A stretch of DNA of 64,000 bases from Pirellulales bacterium (lineage in GTDB: Bacteria > Planctomycetota > Planctomycetia > Pirellulales > JAEUIK01). The DNA lies in assembly GCA_019694455.1 (NCBI GenBank), contig JAIBBY010000014.1:1-64000 (forward strand), written 5' to 3'. Under the pieces are notes generated by a model that saw only the letters and a list, made by a program, of their open reading frames with translations, did no database searches and was not told the origin of the DNA. This document shows, piece by piece, positions 54,989-63,631 of the stretch. Both the position numbers and the translations under genes were made by a program. Within the stretch, counting starts at the first letter, position 1; each line of letters starts with the position of its first letter.

Positions 54989-55626
54989 CAGCGGCGCCGA
55001 TCTCCAGCGGCATCTCCGCGCTGGACGCCCTGTTGCCCGCGCGCGGATTTCGCCAGGGAACCTTGATCGAATGGCTAGGAAGCGGCGCGACGACATTGGC
55101 CCTCTTCGCCGCGCGGCAGGCGTGCCGCGCCGGCCCAGGGGCCTTGGTGGTCATCGACCCGCAGCGCCGATTTTTTCCGCCGGCCGCCGCTGGCCTGGGC
55201 ATCGACCTCAGCCGACTGGTGGTGGTTTGCCCCGCCACGTTGACCGATGCGAGTTGGGCCTGGAATCAGGCGCTGCGCTGCTCGGCGATTGCGGCCGTGC
55301 TCGGTTGGCCCGCGCGGCTGGGCAGTCGGGAATTTCGCCGTTGGCAATTGGCGGCGGAAGCGGGGGGCGCGCTGGGGCTATTGGTGCGCCCCGCCAGCGC
55401 CGCGCGCGGCCCCAGTTGGGCCGATGTGCGATTGCACGCGCAGCCGCTCCCCGCGCCAGGCCATCGCCGCTGGCAGGTGGAGACGTTGTATTGCCGCGGC
55501 GCCGAGTCGGGCCGAGCGGTGGAGATCGAGATCGACGAGGAGGGTTCGTTTCGTGAGACGCGTTCTCTGCCTGTGGTTTCCGCGCTGGCCGCTGCAGCGC
55601 CTGCTGCGCGCCCGGCCGGAGCTTAA
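54919..55626 (+). CDS. imuA: ImuA-like RecA-related accessory protein of translesion synthesis
   Basis: A 235-residue protein of the ImuA/SulA-RecA group. The RecA-like core starts with PISSGISALDALLPARGFRQ; the P-loop position reads EWLGSGATTLAL, lacking the usual lysine, so ATP hydrolysis is doubtful. ImuA works with ImuB and DnaE2 in damage-induced mutagenesis. The GTG at 54919 is chosen for the AGAAGG eight bases upstream. Its promoter and first codons are duplicated at 48.2-48.4 kb. The 3' end overlaps imuB by 74 bp. Confidence 0.85.
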   Translation: MLSRDEQTQFLRQRLRQIEAPSPAAAPISSGISALDALLPARGFRQGTLIEWLGSGATTLALFAARQACRAGPGALVVIDPQRRFFPPAAAGLGIDLSRLVVVCPATLTDASWAWNQALRCSAIAAVLGWPARLGSREFRRWQLAAEAGGALGLLVRPASAARGPSWADVRLHAQPLPAPGHRRWQVETLYCRGAESGRAVEIEIDEEGSFRETRSLPVVSALAAAAPAARPAGA

Positions 55627-57022
55627 GCGCCGCGCCGTCGCGATCTATCAGCAACAGCGCGGTCTCAAGGTTGTCGACTCGAATCGGCCGGGCGTGCTGC
55701 CGGGCACGCCAGTGGCCGAAGTCGCCGGTCTCTGCTGGGTGGCGCACGATCCGGCCGCCGATCGGCGCGCCTTGGAAGAACTGGCCGACTGGTGCGAGCC
55801 GTTCAGCCCCATCATCGGCCTGGAAAACGCCGATCCGCCCGACAGCTTGTTGCTCGATGTCACCGGCCTTGGGCCCTTGTTTGGCGACGAGGCCGCGCTG
55901 GCCGAGCGGTTGGCCCGCGCGCTGGCGCGGCAGCGGCTGCGCGTTCGCCTTGCCTTGGCCGACACCGTGGGCGCGGCCTGGGCGCTGGCGCATGCGGGGG
56001 GAGAGTTCACGGTTGTTCCGTCTGGCGGCGGCGAGGCGGCCCTGGTCGATTTGCCGGTGGCCGCGCTGCGACTCGCGCCGAGTCAGACGGCCCTGCTCCA
56101 AGAGCTTGGCGTGCAGCGTGTGGGGCAATTGCTCGCGTTGCCGCGCGCCAGCTTGGCGCGCCGCTTTGGAGCGGCGCTGCTACTGCGCGTCGATCAGGCG
56201 CTGGGACGGGTTCCCGAGACGATTGTCTCCCATCGGCCGTCGCCAGAAGTTGTCGTGGAACGGCAGTTAGAACATCCCTTGCAGCAGCGCGAGGCGCTAG
56301 CGCAACTCATCGCCGCGCTGGTCGAACAACTCGCGCGGCGACTGGCCGAGCGTCAGATGGGAGCGATCCAACTCGCTTGCCAGATCGTTTGCCAGCCGGG
56401 CGAGGCGCAGTTTGTCGTCGGGCTCTTCCAACCCAGCGCCACGGCCAGGCATCTGTCGGAACTGTTTCAAACGCGACTGGACCAAATCGAACTGCCGGGG
56501 CCGTTTGTCGCCGTGCGCTTATCGGTGCTGTCGGCCGCGCGGCTGGCGACGCGGCAACGGGCGCTGTTCGACGATCCGCAAGATCGCCGCCGCGAGCTGG
56601 CTTTGTTTGTCGATCGGCTGAGCAGTCGCCTGGGCCAGGGAGCGGTGCTCCAGGCGGCGCTCGTTCCCGACGCGCAACCCGAGTACGCCTATCGCTACGC
56701 GCCGCTCGCCGGCGCCCGGAGCCGTCGTGGACCATCGGAAAAGCGAGCCGTCGCTGATCTCTCGCGTCCGCTTCTCTTGGAGCCGCGGCCGATCGCGCTG
56801 GTGGCCATCGCGGTCGCTCCGCAAGGGGCACCGCGCCAGTTTGTCTGGCGCGGCCAGTCGATGCGGGTTGCCCGCAGTTGGGGGCCAGAACGGATTCAAA
56901 CCGGTTGGTGGCGCGGGCGGCGCATTCGCAGAGACTACTACCGCGTGGAGGTCGAGGCGGGGGACCGCTACTGGCTGTTCCGTAGCGGCGGACAATGGTT
57001 TTTGCATGGAGTGTTCGATTGA
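55553..57022 (+). CDS. imuB: ImuB, Y-family DNA polymerase-like protein
   Basis: A 489-residue Y-family relative that bridges DnaE2 and the beta clamp in the mutasome. It begins RRVLCLWFPRWPLQRLLRAR, where active polymerases have acidic DxD residues, and it has DSLLLDVTGLGPLFGDEAAL in place of the SxDE motif. The catalytic acids are therefore missing, as in other ImuB proteins. Helix-hairpin-helix (LGVQRVGQLLALPRASLARR) and little-finger regions follow. The start is GTG at 55553 inside imuA, after GAGGAGGG. The last base of its stop is the A of the dnaE2 start codon. Confidence 0.88.
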   Translation: MRRVLCLWFPRWPLQRLLRARPELKRRAVAIYQQQRGLKVVDSNRPGVLPGTPVAEVAGLCWVAHDPAADRRALEELADWCEPFSPIIGLENADPPDSLLLDVTGLGPLFGDEAALAERLARALARQRLRVRLALADTVGAAWALAHAGGEFTVVPSGGGEAALVDLPVAALRLAPSQTALLQELGVQRVGQLLALPRASLARRFGAALLLRVDQALGRVPETIVSHRPSPEVVVERQLEHPLQQREALAQLIAALVEQLARRLAERQMGAIQLACQIVCQPGEAQFVVGLFQPSATARHLSELFQTRLDQIELPGPFVAVRLSVLSAARLATRQRALFDDPQDRRRELALFVDRLSSRLGQGAVLQAALVPDAQPEYAYRYAPLAGARSRRGPSEKRAVADLSRPLLLEPRPIALVAIAVAPQGAPRQFVWRGQSMRVARSWGPERIQTGWWRGRRIRRDYYRVEVEAGDRYWLFRSGGQWFLHGVFD

Positions 57023-60000
57023 TGCCCGAGCTGCGCCCACCGGAACAAACGAGCCATCGATCCTCCCGGCGCCGCCTCAGCGCCGGCTCTGGGGCCTATG
57101 CCGAGCTGCGCTGCAAATCGAATTTCTCCTTTTTAGAAGGGGCGTCGCATCCCGACGAGCTAGTGGCCCGCGCCGCCGAACTGGGTTACGCCGCTTTGGC
57201 GATCACCGATCGCAACACGTTGGCCGGCGTGGTGCGGGCGCATGCCGCCGCCAGGCAAGTCGGGCTGCCGTTGTTGATCGGCGCCGAAGTCGCCCTGGTC
57301 GACGCGCCCTCCGTAGTGCTGTTGACCATCGATCGCGCGGGCTACGCCAATTTGTGCCGCCTGTTGACCCTGGGAAAACGTCGCGCTGAAAAGGGGGATT
57401 GTCATCTGCTCTTTGCCGATCTGGTGGCGCATGCCGAAAACCTGTTGGCGTGCGTCCCCCTGGTTCAGCGGCAGCGCGGCGCTCCGTCTGCTGCCCAGCT
57501 CAAGTCGATCTCGCCTGCGGCCGCGGCTTGGAACGGCGGCGAACAATGGACTTCGTTGCCGTCGCTGTGCGCCGTTCGCGAGCTGTTTGGAGATCGCGCC
57601 TATGCCTTGGCCGAACTCCATGCCGGTCCCGACGACGGCGCGCGACTGCAGCGCATGCGCCTCTTGGCCCAGCAGGCCCGCTTGCCTTTGGCGGCCTCGG
57701 GCGACGCGCATTATCACGTCCCTCAAAGGCAAGCGCTCTGCGATGTGCTGACGGCGGTGCGCTGGGGCTGCGACGTCTCGCAGACTGGCCAGCGGATCTT
57801 TGCCAACGCCGAGCGGCATCTGCAGTCGCCGCGCGAGCGACTCGCCGCCTTCGCCGCTTGCCCGGAGACGGTCGCCCGCACCGTCGAGATCGCCCAACGC
57901 TGCCACTTTTCTCTCGATCAGTTGCGCTACGAGTATCCCGAAGAGCTTTCGCCGCCGGGCGAAACCCCCTTGGCGTATTTGCGGCGGCTCACCGAAGCCG
58001 GCGCCCAAGAGCGATACCCGCATGGCGTTTCCGACCATGTACGCGGACTCTTGGCGCACGAACTGCAGTTGATCGAGGAGCTGCGCTACGAGGCTTATTT
58101 TCTGACGGTCTGGGACTTGGTGCGCTTTGCGCGCTCGCGCGGCATCTTGTGCCAGGGGCGTGGCTCGGCGGCCAATTCCGTCGTTTGCTATTGCCTCGGC
58201 GTCACGTCGGTGGCGCCAGAGCAATTAGATGTGCTGTTCGAGCGGTTCATCAGCAAGGAACGCAACGAGGCGCCCGATATCGACGTCGATTTCGAGCACG
58301 AGCGCCGCGAGGAGGTGTTGCAGTACATCTACGAAAAATATGGCCGCCAGCGCGCCGCCATGACCGCCGAGGTGATCTGCTACCGGCCCAAGTCGGCCAT
58401 TCGCGACGTCGGCAAGGCGCTGGGCATTTCGCTCGATCGCGTCGACGCTTTGGCCAAGCTGGTCGATCCCTATGGCGACTCGGCGCAAATCGCCCAGCGT
58501 GTGCGCGAGGCGGGGCTCGATCCCCAATCGCCCGTCGTTCAGCGACTCATTCCCCTGGTGCGGGAGTTGCTGGGCTTTCCGCGGCATCTCTCGCAGCACG
58601 TAGGGGGCATGGTCATCACCCGCGCGCCGCTTTGCGAACTGGTCCCCATCGAAAACGCCGCCATGCCAGGTCGCACTGTCATCGAGTGGAACAAGGACGA
58701 CCTCGATGAGCTCGGCATCCTCAAGGTCGATTGCCTGTCGCTCGGCATGCTGACCGCCATTCGCAAGTGCTTTGATCTGATCCGTGAGCGCCACGATCGT
58801 CGCCTGACGTTGGCCGATGTGCCCGAAGGGGATCAGCAGGTTTACGACATGATCTGCCGGGCCGACACGATTGGCGTGTTTCAGATCGAGAGCCGCGCGC
58901 AGATGAGCATGCTGCCGCGTCTCAAGCCGCGCTGCTACTACGATCTGGTGGTCGAGGTGGCGATTGTTCGCCCCGGCCCCATTCAAGGCAACATGGTCCA
59001 TCCTTACTTGCGCCGGCGGACCCAGCAGGAAAAGGTGACTTATCCCAACGAGGCGGTGCGCCAGGTACTGGAAAAAACCCTTGGTGTCCCCCTCTTTCAA
59101 GAGCAGGCCATGCGCTTGGCGGTCGTCGCGGCGGGCTTCACCCCTGGAGAGGCCGATCAACTCCGCCGCGCGATGGCGGCCTGGCGGCGGCCGGGTCTGA
59201 TCGGCGAGTTTCGCAAAAAGCTGATCGACGGCATGTTGGCCAATGGACTGTCGGAGGAGTTCGCCATTCGCCTCTTTCAGCAGATTCAAGGATTTGGCGA
59301 GTATGGCTTTCCCGAGTCGCATGCCGCGAGCTTCGCGCGGTTGGTGTACGTGTCGGCCTGGCTCAAGCGCTATTACCCGGCCGAGTTCTGCGCGGCGCTC
59401 GTCAATAGCCAGCCGATGGGTTTTTATGCCCCGTCGCAACTGGTGCGCGACGCGCGCGAGCATGACGTGGAGGTGCTGCCCGTCGATGTGAATTACAGCC
59501 ACTGGGATTGCGTCCTCGAAGGGGGCGCGGTGCGGCTTGGTCTGCGCCTGGTCAGCGGCCTTTCCGCGGCGCATGCCGCGCGCGTCGAAAAGGGGCGGCG
59601 TCCCTTTCGCTCGCTCGACGATCTGGTCCGCCGCACGGGGCTTAAGCCTGCGACCATCGCCTTGCTGGCCCGCTCCGACGCCTTTGGGTCGCTCGCGCTC
59701 ACGCGGCGGCAGTCGCTCTGGCAATCGCTGTCGCACGAAACCAAATCGCAACCCTTGCTCGCCGATCTGGAAGACGACGAACCGCTGGCCGAATTGCCGG
59801 CCATGAGCGACCAGGAGGAAGTCGCCGCCGATTTTCGCCTGTTGGGGCTCTCGCTCAAGGCGCATCCCATGTCGTTTCTTCGCGGGGAGATGGAGCAACT
59901 GCGCGTCACGCCGGCGGCCCAACTGCGCGCTGGAAAAGACGGCGGACTGGTGCGCGTGGCCGGCATCGTGCTGGTCCGCCAGCGCCCCAGCACGGCCAAG

Positions 60001-60225
60001 GGAATCACCTTCGTCACGCTCGAAGACGAGACCGGCGTCGCCAATCTGATTATCCGCATGCAGGTGTGGGAGCGCTACCACCGAGTCGCCCGCACGGCCG
60101 TGGCGCTCGTTGCCCAGGGACGTTTGCAAATCCAGCACGACGTGGTCCACGTGCTCGTCTCGAAGCTGGAAGACGTCGGCGCGCGGCTGCGCGTCGCGGC
60201 GTCGCAGTCGCGCGATTTTCACTAG
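57022..60225 (+). CDS. dnaE2: Error-prone DNA polymerase III alpha subunit DnaE2
   Basis: A 1067-residue C-family polymerase, the catalytic partner of ImuA and ImuB. It has the N-terminal PHP domain (AELRCKSNFSFLEGASHPDE, AITDRN), the catalytic motif APDIDVDFEHERREEVLQY with its aspartates, the GFGEYGFPESHAASFARLVY region typical of the DnaE2 type, and a C-terminal OB fold (VRVAGIVLVRQRPSTAKGIT). Length is normal for DnaE2, shorter than replicative DnaE. Its start overlaps the imuB stop (TGATG). The three genes form one SOS-type operon. Confidence 0.95.
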   Translation: MPELRPPEQTSHRSSRRRLSAGSGAYAELRCKSNFSFLEGASHPDELVARAAELGYAALAITDRNTLAGVVRAHAAARQVGLPLLIGAEVALVDAPSVVLLTIDRAGYANLCRLLTLGKRRAEKGDCHLLFADLVAHAENLLACVPLVQRQRGAPSAAQLKSISPAAAAWNGGEQWTSLPSLCAVRELFGDRAYALAELHAGPDDGARLQRMRLLAQQARLPLAASGDAHYHVPQRQALCDVLTAVRWGCDVSQTGQRIFANAERHLQSPRERLAAFAACPETVARTVEIAQRCHFSLDQLRYEYPEELSPPGETPLAYLRRLTEAGAQERYPHGVSDHVRGLLAHELQLIEELRYEAYFLTVWDLVRFARSRGILCQGRGSAANSVVCYCLGVTSVAPEQLDVLFERFISKERNEAPDIDVDFEHERREEVLQYIYEKYGRQRAAMTAEVICYRPKSAIRDVGKALGISLDRVDALAKLVDPYGDSAQIAQRVREAGLDPQSPVVQRLIPLVRELLGFPRHLSQHVGGMVITRAPLCELVPIENAAMPGRTVIEWNKDDLDELGILKVDCLSLGMLTAIRKCFDLIRERHDRRLTLADVPEGDQQVYDMICRADTIGVFQIESRAQMSMLPRLKPRCYYDLVVEVAIVRPGPIQGNMVHPYLRRRTQQEKVTYPNEAVRQVLEKTLGVPLFQEQAMRLAVVAAGFTPGEADQLRRAMAAWRRPGLIGEFRKKLIDGMLANGLSEEFAIRLFQQIQGFGEYGFPESHAASFARLVYVSAWLKRYYPAEFCAALVNSQPMGFYAPSQLVRDAREHDVEVLPVDVNYSHWDCVLEGGAVRLGLRLVSGLSAAHAARVEKGRRPFRSLDDLVRRTGLKPATIALLARSDAFGSLALTRRQSLWQSLSHETKSQPLLADLEDDEPLAELPAMSDQEEVAADFRLLGLSLKAHPMSFLRGEMEQLRVTPAAQLRAGKDGGLVRVAGIVLVRQRPSTAKGITFVTLEDETGVANLIIRMQVWERYHRVARTAVALVAQGRLQIQHDVVHVLVSKLEDVGARLRVAASQSRDFH

Positions 60226-60346
60226 CGGTCTGCATCCGCTTGGCCCGCCGCGCGCCGAGCGGCGACCAACGACCAAGCGCCAACCGGCGAAACCGCCGCA
60301 AAACTGCTAAACTATCGACATCATTGGCTACCCCTGGAGCGCAATC

Positions 60347-61432
60347 ATGAACGACTCGAACTGGATGATCTACGGCGCCAACGGCTACACCGGCGAGCTA
60401 ACCGCCCGCGAGGCGGCCCGCCGCGGCCTGCATCCCGTGCTGGCCGGACGCTCACGCGACAAAGTCGAACGGTTGGCACGCGAACTCGATTGCCCCAGCC
60501 GAGTCTTCGATCTGCAAAGCCCCGACCAGATCGCGCGCGAGATCAAAGACATGGCGGTGGTCGCACACTGCGCGGGGCCCTTTTCCGCCACTGCTCGGCC
60601 GATGATGGACGCCTGCCTCAAAGCCTGCGCTCACTACTGCGATATCACCGGCGAACTCGAAGTGATCGAGGCGGGCGCCGAGCGCGACGGCCGCGCCCGC
60701 GAGGCCGGCATCGCGATGATCCCGGCGCTCGGCTTCGATGTCGTCCCCAGCGATTGCCTGGCCGCCACCGTCGCCGAGGCGCTTCCCGGCGCCAGCCAAT
60801 TGCAATTGGCCTTTGCCGGCAGCGGCGGCTGGAGTCCCGGCACAATGAAGACCATGATCGAAAGCCTGCCCAAGGGGGGGCGTGCCCGCGTCGCCGGCCG
60901 CATCACCAAAGTGCCTGCCGCCTGGAAGGACATGGAAGTTCCCTTTGCCAGCGGCCCCAAGCGCTGCGTCACCATTCCCTGGGGCGACGTCGCCAGCGCC
61001 TACTACTCGACCGCCATTCCCAACATCGAAGTCTACACGGCCGTGCCGCCGAGCCAGATCAAGCAGATGCGCCGCACCCGCTGGCTGATGCCGCTCGCCG
61101 GCATCACTTTCGTGCAGAAGATCATGAAGGGACGCGTCGAGCGCTCGATCAAAGGGCCGAGCGAACAAGGCCTGCGTGAAAGCCGCTCGTCCCTCTGGGC
61201 GCGGGCGATCCATGCCGATGGACGCCGGATCGACGCCACATTAGAAACCGCCGGCGGCTATCCGCTGACCGTGCTCACCACGCTGGCCGCGGTCGAAAGG
61301 CTGCTCGCCGGGCTAGGCCCCAAAGGCTTCGCCACGCCGTCGCGTGCCTTCGGCAAGGAGTTTATTTTAGAAGCCGCTCCCGAATCGAAACTCACCCTGC
61401 AACAGCCGGTTGTCGCCGGCGCCACGAGGTAA
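60347..61432 (+). CDS. Saccharopine dehydrogenase-like NAD(P)-binding protein (trans-acting enoyl reductase type)
   Basis: A 361-residue Rossmann protein. The NADP loop is MIYGANGYTGELTAREAARR (residues 7-26). It continues with LAGRSRDKVERLARELD and AHCAGPFSATARPMMDACLK, the pattern of saccharopine-dehydrogenase-like proteins that include mycobacterial trans-acting enoyl reductases. The reaction in this organism is unknown. It is followed 4 bp later by the sialidase-like gene, so the two are probably co-transcribed, though no common pathway is evident. Confidence 0.87.
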   Translation: MNDSNWMIYGANGYTGELTAREAARRGLHPVLAGRSRDKVERLARELDCPSRVFDLQSPDQIAREIKDMAVVAHCAGPFSATARPMMDACLKACAHYCDITGELEVIEAGAERDGRAREAGIAMIPALGFDVVPSDCLAATVAEALPGASQLQLAFAGSGGWSPGTMKTMIESLPKGGRARVAGRITKVPAAWKDMEVPFASGPKRCVTIPWGDVASAYYSTAIPNIEVYTAVPPSQIKQMRRTRWLMPLAGITFVQKIMKGRVERSIKGPSEQGLRESRSSLWARAIHADGRRIDATLETAGGYPLTVLTTLAAVERLLAGLGPKGFATPSRAFGKEFILEAAPESKLTLQQPVVAGATR

Positions 61433-61436
61433 CACC

Positions 61437-62639
61437 ATGCGTCATTGGGTCAGTTGTTTGGTTGGACTGGTCGCCCTCTCGTTTTCTCTGGTCAGCGCCG
61501 TGGCGGACGAACCGCGTTACAGCGAGTCGTTCGTGTTTCCGTTCAGCGAAGAGCACAATCACGCGCCCGGCGTGGTCGAGTGTCCCAATGGCGATCTCTT
61601 GGTCTCCTGGTATCGCGGCGCCGGTGAGCGCAGCGCCGACAACGTGGCTGTCTACGGCGCGCGCCAGCGTAAAGGGTCGGGCGAGTGGAGCGAGGCATTT
61701 CTCATGGTCGACACGCCCGGCTTTCCCGATTGCAACACCACCATGATGATCGACTCGCAGCAGCGCCTCTGGCTGTTCTGGCCCGTGATTCTGGCCAACA
61801 CCTGGGAGTCGTGCCTGACCAAGTATCTGGTGTCGCAAGATTACGAGGGCGACGGCGTTCCCAAATGGCAGTGGCAAGACATCATTCCGCTCAAGCCGCA
61901 GAACTTTGAAGAGCGCATGACCACCGGCCTCGACGCGCTGGAAAAGCAGTACCCCAATGCCGGCCCGCGCGAAAAACAGTTTGTCGCCTTCGTCCGCAAG
62001 ACGCTCAAGGAAAAGCTCTCCAATCGGCTCGGCTGGCAACCGCGCTGCAAACCGACAGTGCTCCCCAGCGGGCGAATCTTACTGCCCCTCTATACCGACA
62101 CCTATTCGGTGTCGCTCATGGCCATCAGCGACGATCAAGGAAAAAGCTGGTACGCCAGCGAACCCTTGGTGAGCTACGGCGGCATTCAGCCCGCGGTGCT
62201 GCGCCGCAACGATGGCACGCTGGTCGCCTACATGCGCGAGAATGGGCCGCTAGAGAAGATTCGCGTTTGCGAATCGAAAGACGACGGTATCACCTGGGGG
62301 CCCTGCGGCACGATCGACTTGCCCAACCCAGGCGCCGGCATCGACGCGGTACGCTTGGCCAACGGGCATTGGGTGCTGATCTACAACGACACCACCGAGC
62401 ATCGCAATAGTCTGGCGCTGGCCATCTCAGAGGACGAAGGCAAGACCTGGCCCATCAAGCGCCACCTGGAAAAGCACGAGTCGGGCTCCTACCACTATCC
62501 GGCCATCATTCAAGGCGCCGACGGCACGATTCACGCCGTTTACAGCTACTTCCGGCAGGAAAAAGGGAAGCCCGAAGGAAAAACCATGAAACACGCCGCA
62601 TTTAACGAGGCGTGGATTCGGGAGGGGGATAAATCCTGA
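61437..62639 (+). CDS. Secreted sialidase/BNR-repeat family protein
   Basis: A 400-residue exported six-bladed propeller of the sialidase superfamily. It has a signal peptide (WVSCLVGLVALSFSLVSAVA), then HNHAPGVVECPNGDLLVSWY, Asp-box-like SDDQGKSWYAS, ESKDDGITWGP and SEDEGKTWP, and RNDGTLVAYMRENGP. Planctomycete genomes encode many such proteins; activity on sialic acid or another acidic sugar is inferred. The ATG at 61437 follows GAGG. Confidence 0.88.
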   Translation: MRHWVSCLVGLVALSFSLVSAVADEPRYSESFVFPFSEEHNHAPGVVECPNGDLLVSWYRGAGERSADNVAVYGARQRKGSGEWSEAFLMVDTPGFPDCNTTMMIDSQQRLWLFWPVILANTWESCLTKYLVSQDYEGDGVPKWQWQDIIPLKPQNFEERMTTGLDALEKQYPNAGPREKQFVAFVRKTLKEKLSNRLGWQPRCKPTVLPSGRILLPLYTDTYSVSLMAISDDQGKSWYASEPLVSYGGIQPAVLRRNDGTLVAYMRENGPLEKIRVCESKDDGITWGPCGTIDLPNPGAGIDAVRLANGHWVLIYNDTTEHRNSLALAISEDEGKTWPIKRHLEKHESGSYHYPAIIQGADGTIHAVYSYFRQEKGKPEGKTMKHAAFNEAWIREGDKS

Positions 62640-62803
62640 CCGCCAGGGATCAGTCGCCCCCTTGCGCTTGGCCTGAGAAAACGGGCCAAAATATTGCGAA
62701 AAATAAATTTAGACATTTTTATCCAAATTTGGGAACCTGAAGCGATCTTTGGGGGTTCTATTGGTTAGCAGTACCCCCTCTTCCTCCCCAAAAGGATCGC
62801 GAC

Positions 62804-63544
62804 ATGAACCGAACGCTCTGCATCGCCGCGGCGATGGGTCTTTTCTGTCTGGCCGCCGCTTCCGCCAGCGCCGACGAGCGTCGAGACGCTCGGCTGGAAT
62901 CGATTTGGGCCGCCATTCTGGAACGCGTCGACACCAACAAGAACAGCTCCCTGGAAGTGGAGGAGTTGACCAAGCAACTCGAATCGCTGGCCGCGCAGAT
63001 CGACGCCGACAAGAACGGCTCGGTGAGTCGAGAGGAGCTACAGGCCGCCGCTCGTGGCGCCCGGCGCGAAGCGAAGAAGGTAGTGCAAACCGCCGTCAGC
63101 GAGTCGCGCGACAAAAACAAAGCGGTCAAGATCGCCGATGTGGAGCAGCACGTCCACCAGGCGCTGACGCGGGTCGACGCCGATAAGAACGGCGAGATCA
63201 CGCGCGGCGAGGCGCGGCAGGCCGTGCGATTCGTGATGGCCCAGGCGCACAAGCGGGCCGAAGCGCATTGCAAAGCGGGGCGAACCGAAGTGGCCAAAGT
63301 CCTCGGACAAGCGAAGAAGTCCGACCAGGTGGTGTTAACCGCGGTGATTCAGCGACTCGACACCAACAACGACAAGAAACTGCAAGGCGCCGAATTGCAG
63401 GCCCGCGCGCAAGCCGTCTTCGTGGCGATCGACACCGACAAGGACCAGGCCTTGTCCAAGGAGGAGATCAACCATGCTGCGGCTCGGGCGGCCCAAAAGG
63501 TTCGCCGCGAGTTGGAAAAGCGTGTCGCGATGCTGCTGAAATAG
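62804..63544 (+). CDS. Secreted EF-hand calcium-binding protein
   Basis: A 246-residue exported protein: signal peptide (residues 1-23) and five well-formed EF-hand loops at residues 43-54 (DTNKNSSLEVEE), 67-78 (DADKNGSVSREE), 125-136 (DADKNGEITRGE), 186-197 (DTNNDKKLQGAE) and 210-221 (DTDKDQALSKEE), plus a degenerate one near 103. It probably binds calcium outside the membrane; no partner is known. The AT-rich stretch at 62695-62740 upstream may hold its promoter. Confidence 0.9.
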   Translation: MNRTLCIAAAMGLFCLAAASASADERRDARLESIWAAILERVDTNKNSSLEVEELTKQLESLAAQIDADKNGSVSREELQAAARGARREAKKVVQTAVSESRDKNKAVKIADVEQHVHQALTRVDADKNGEITRGEARQAVRFVMAQAHKRAEAHCKAGRTEVAKVLGQAKKSDQVVLTAVIQRLDTNNDKKLQGAELQARAQAVFVAIDTDKDQALSKEEINHAAARAAQKVRRELEKRVAMLLK

Positions 63545-63581
63545 CGATTCGCGCGCGCTCGGCGCCATGCGCCATCGTCGT

Positions 63582-63614
63582 CGCGACTGGCCGCTCGTGG
63601 GACGGCCAGTCGCG
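63582..63614. terminator. Inverted repeat between convergent genes
   Basis: CGCGACTGGCCG pairs with CGGCCAGTCGCG around a nine-base loop, between the EF-hand gene and the convergent GGDEF gene. It has no T-run, so it is called a terminator mainly on position and a 12-bp perfect stem. Confidence 0.55.
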
Positions 63615-63631
63615 GCTTGGCGCGCGCCGAT

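Noticed and set aside
58225-60276. A 683-codon open frame on the minus strand
   Set aside because: It lies entirely opposite dnaE2 and its product is low-complexity, rich in His, Gln and Arg. Long antisense frames are expected at this GC content.
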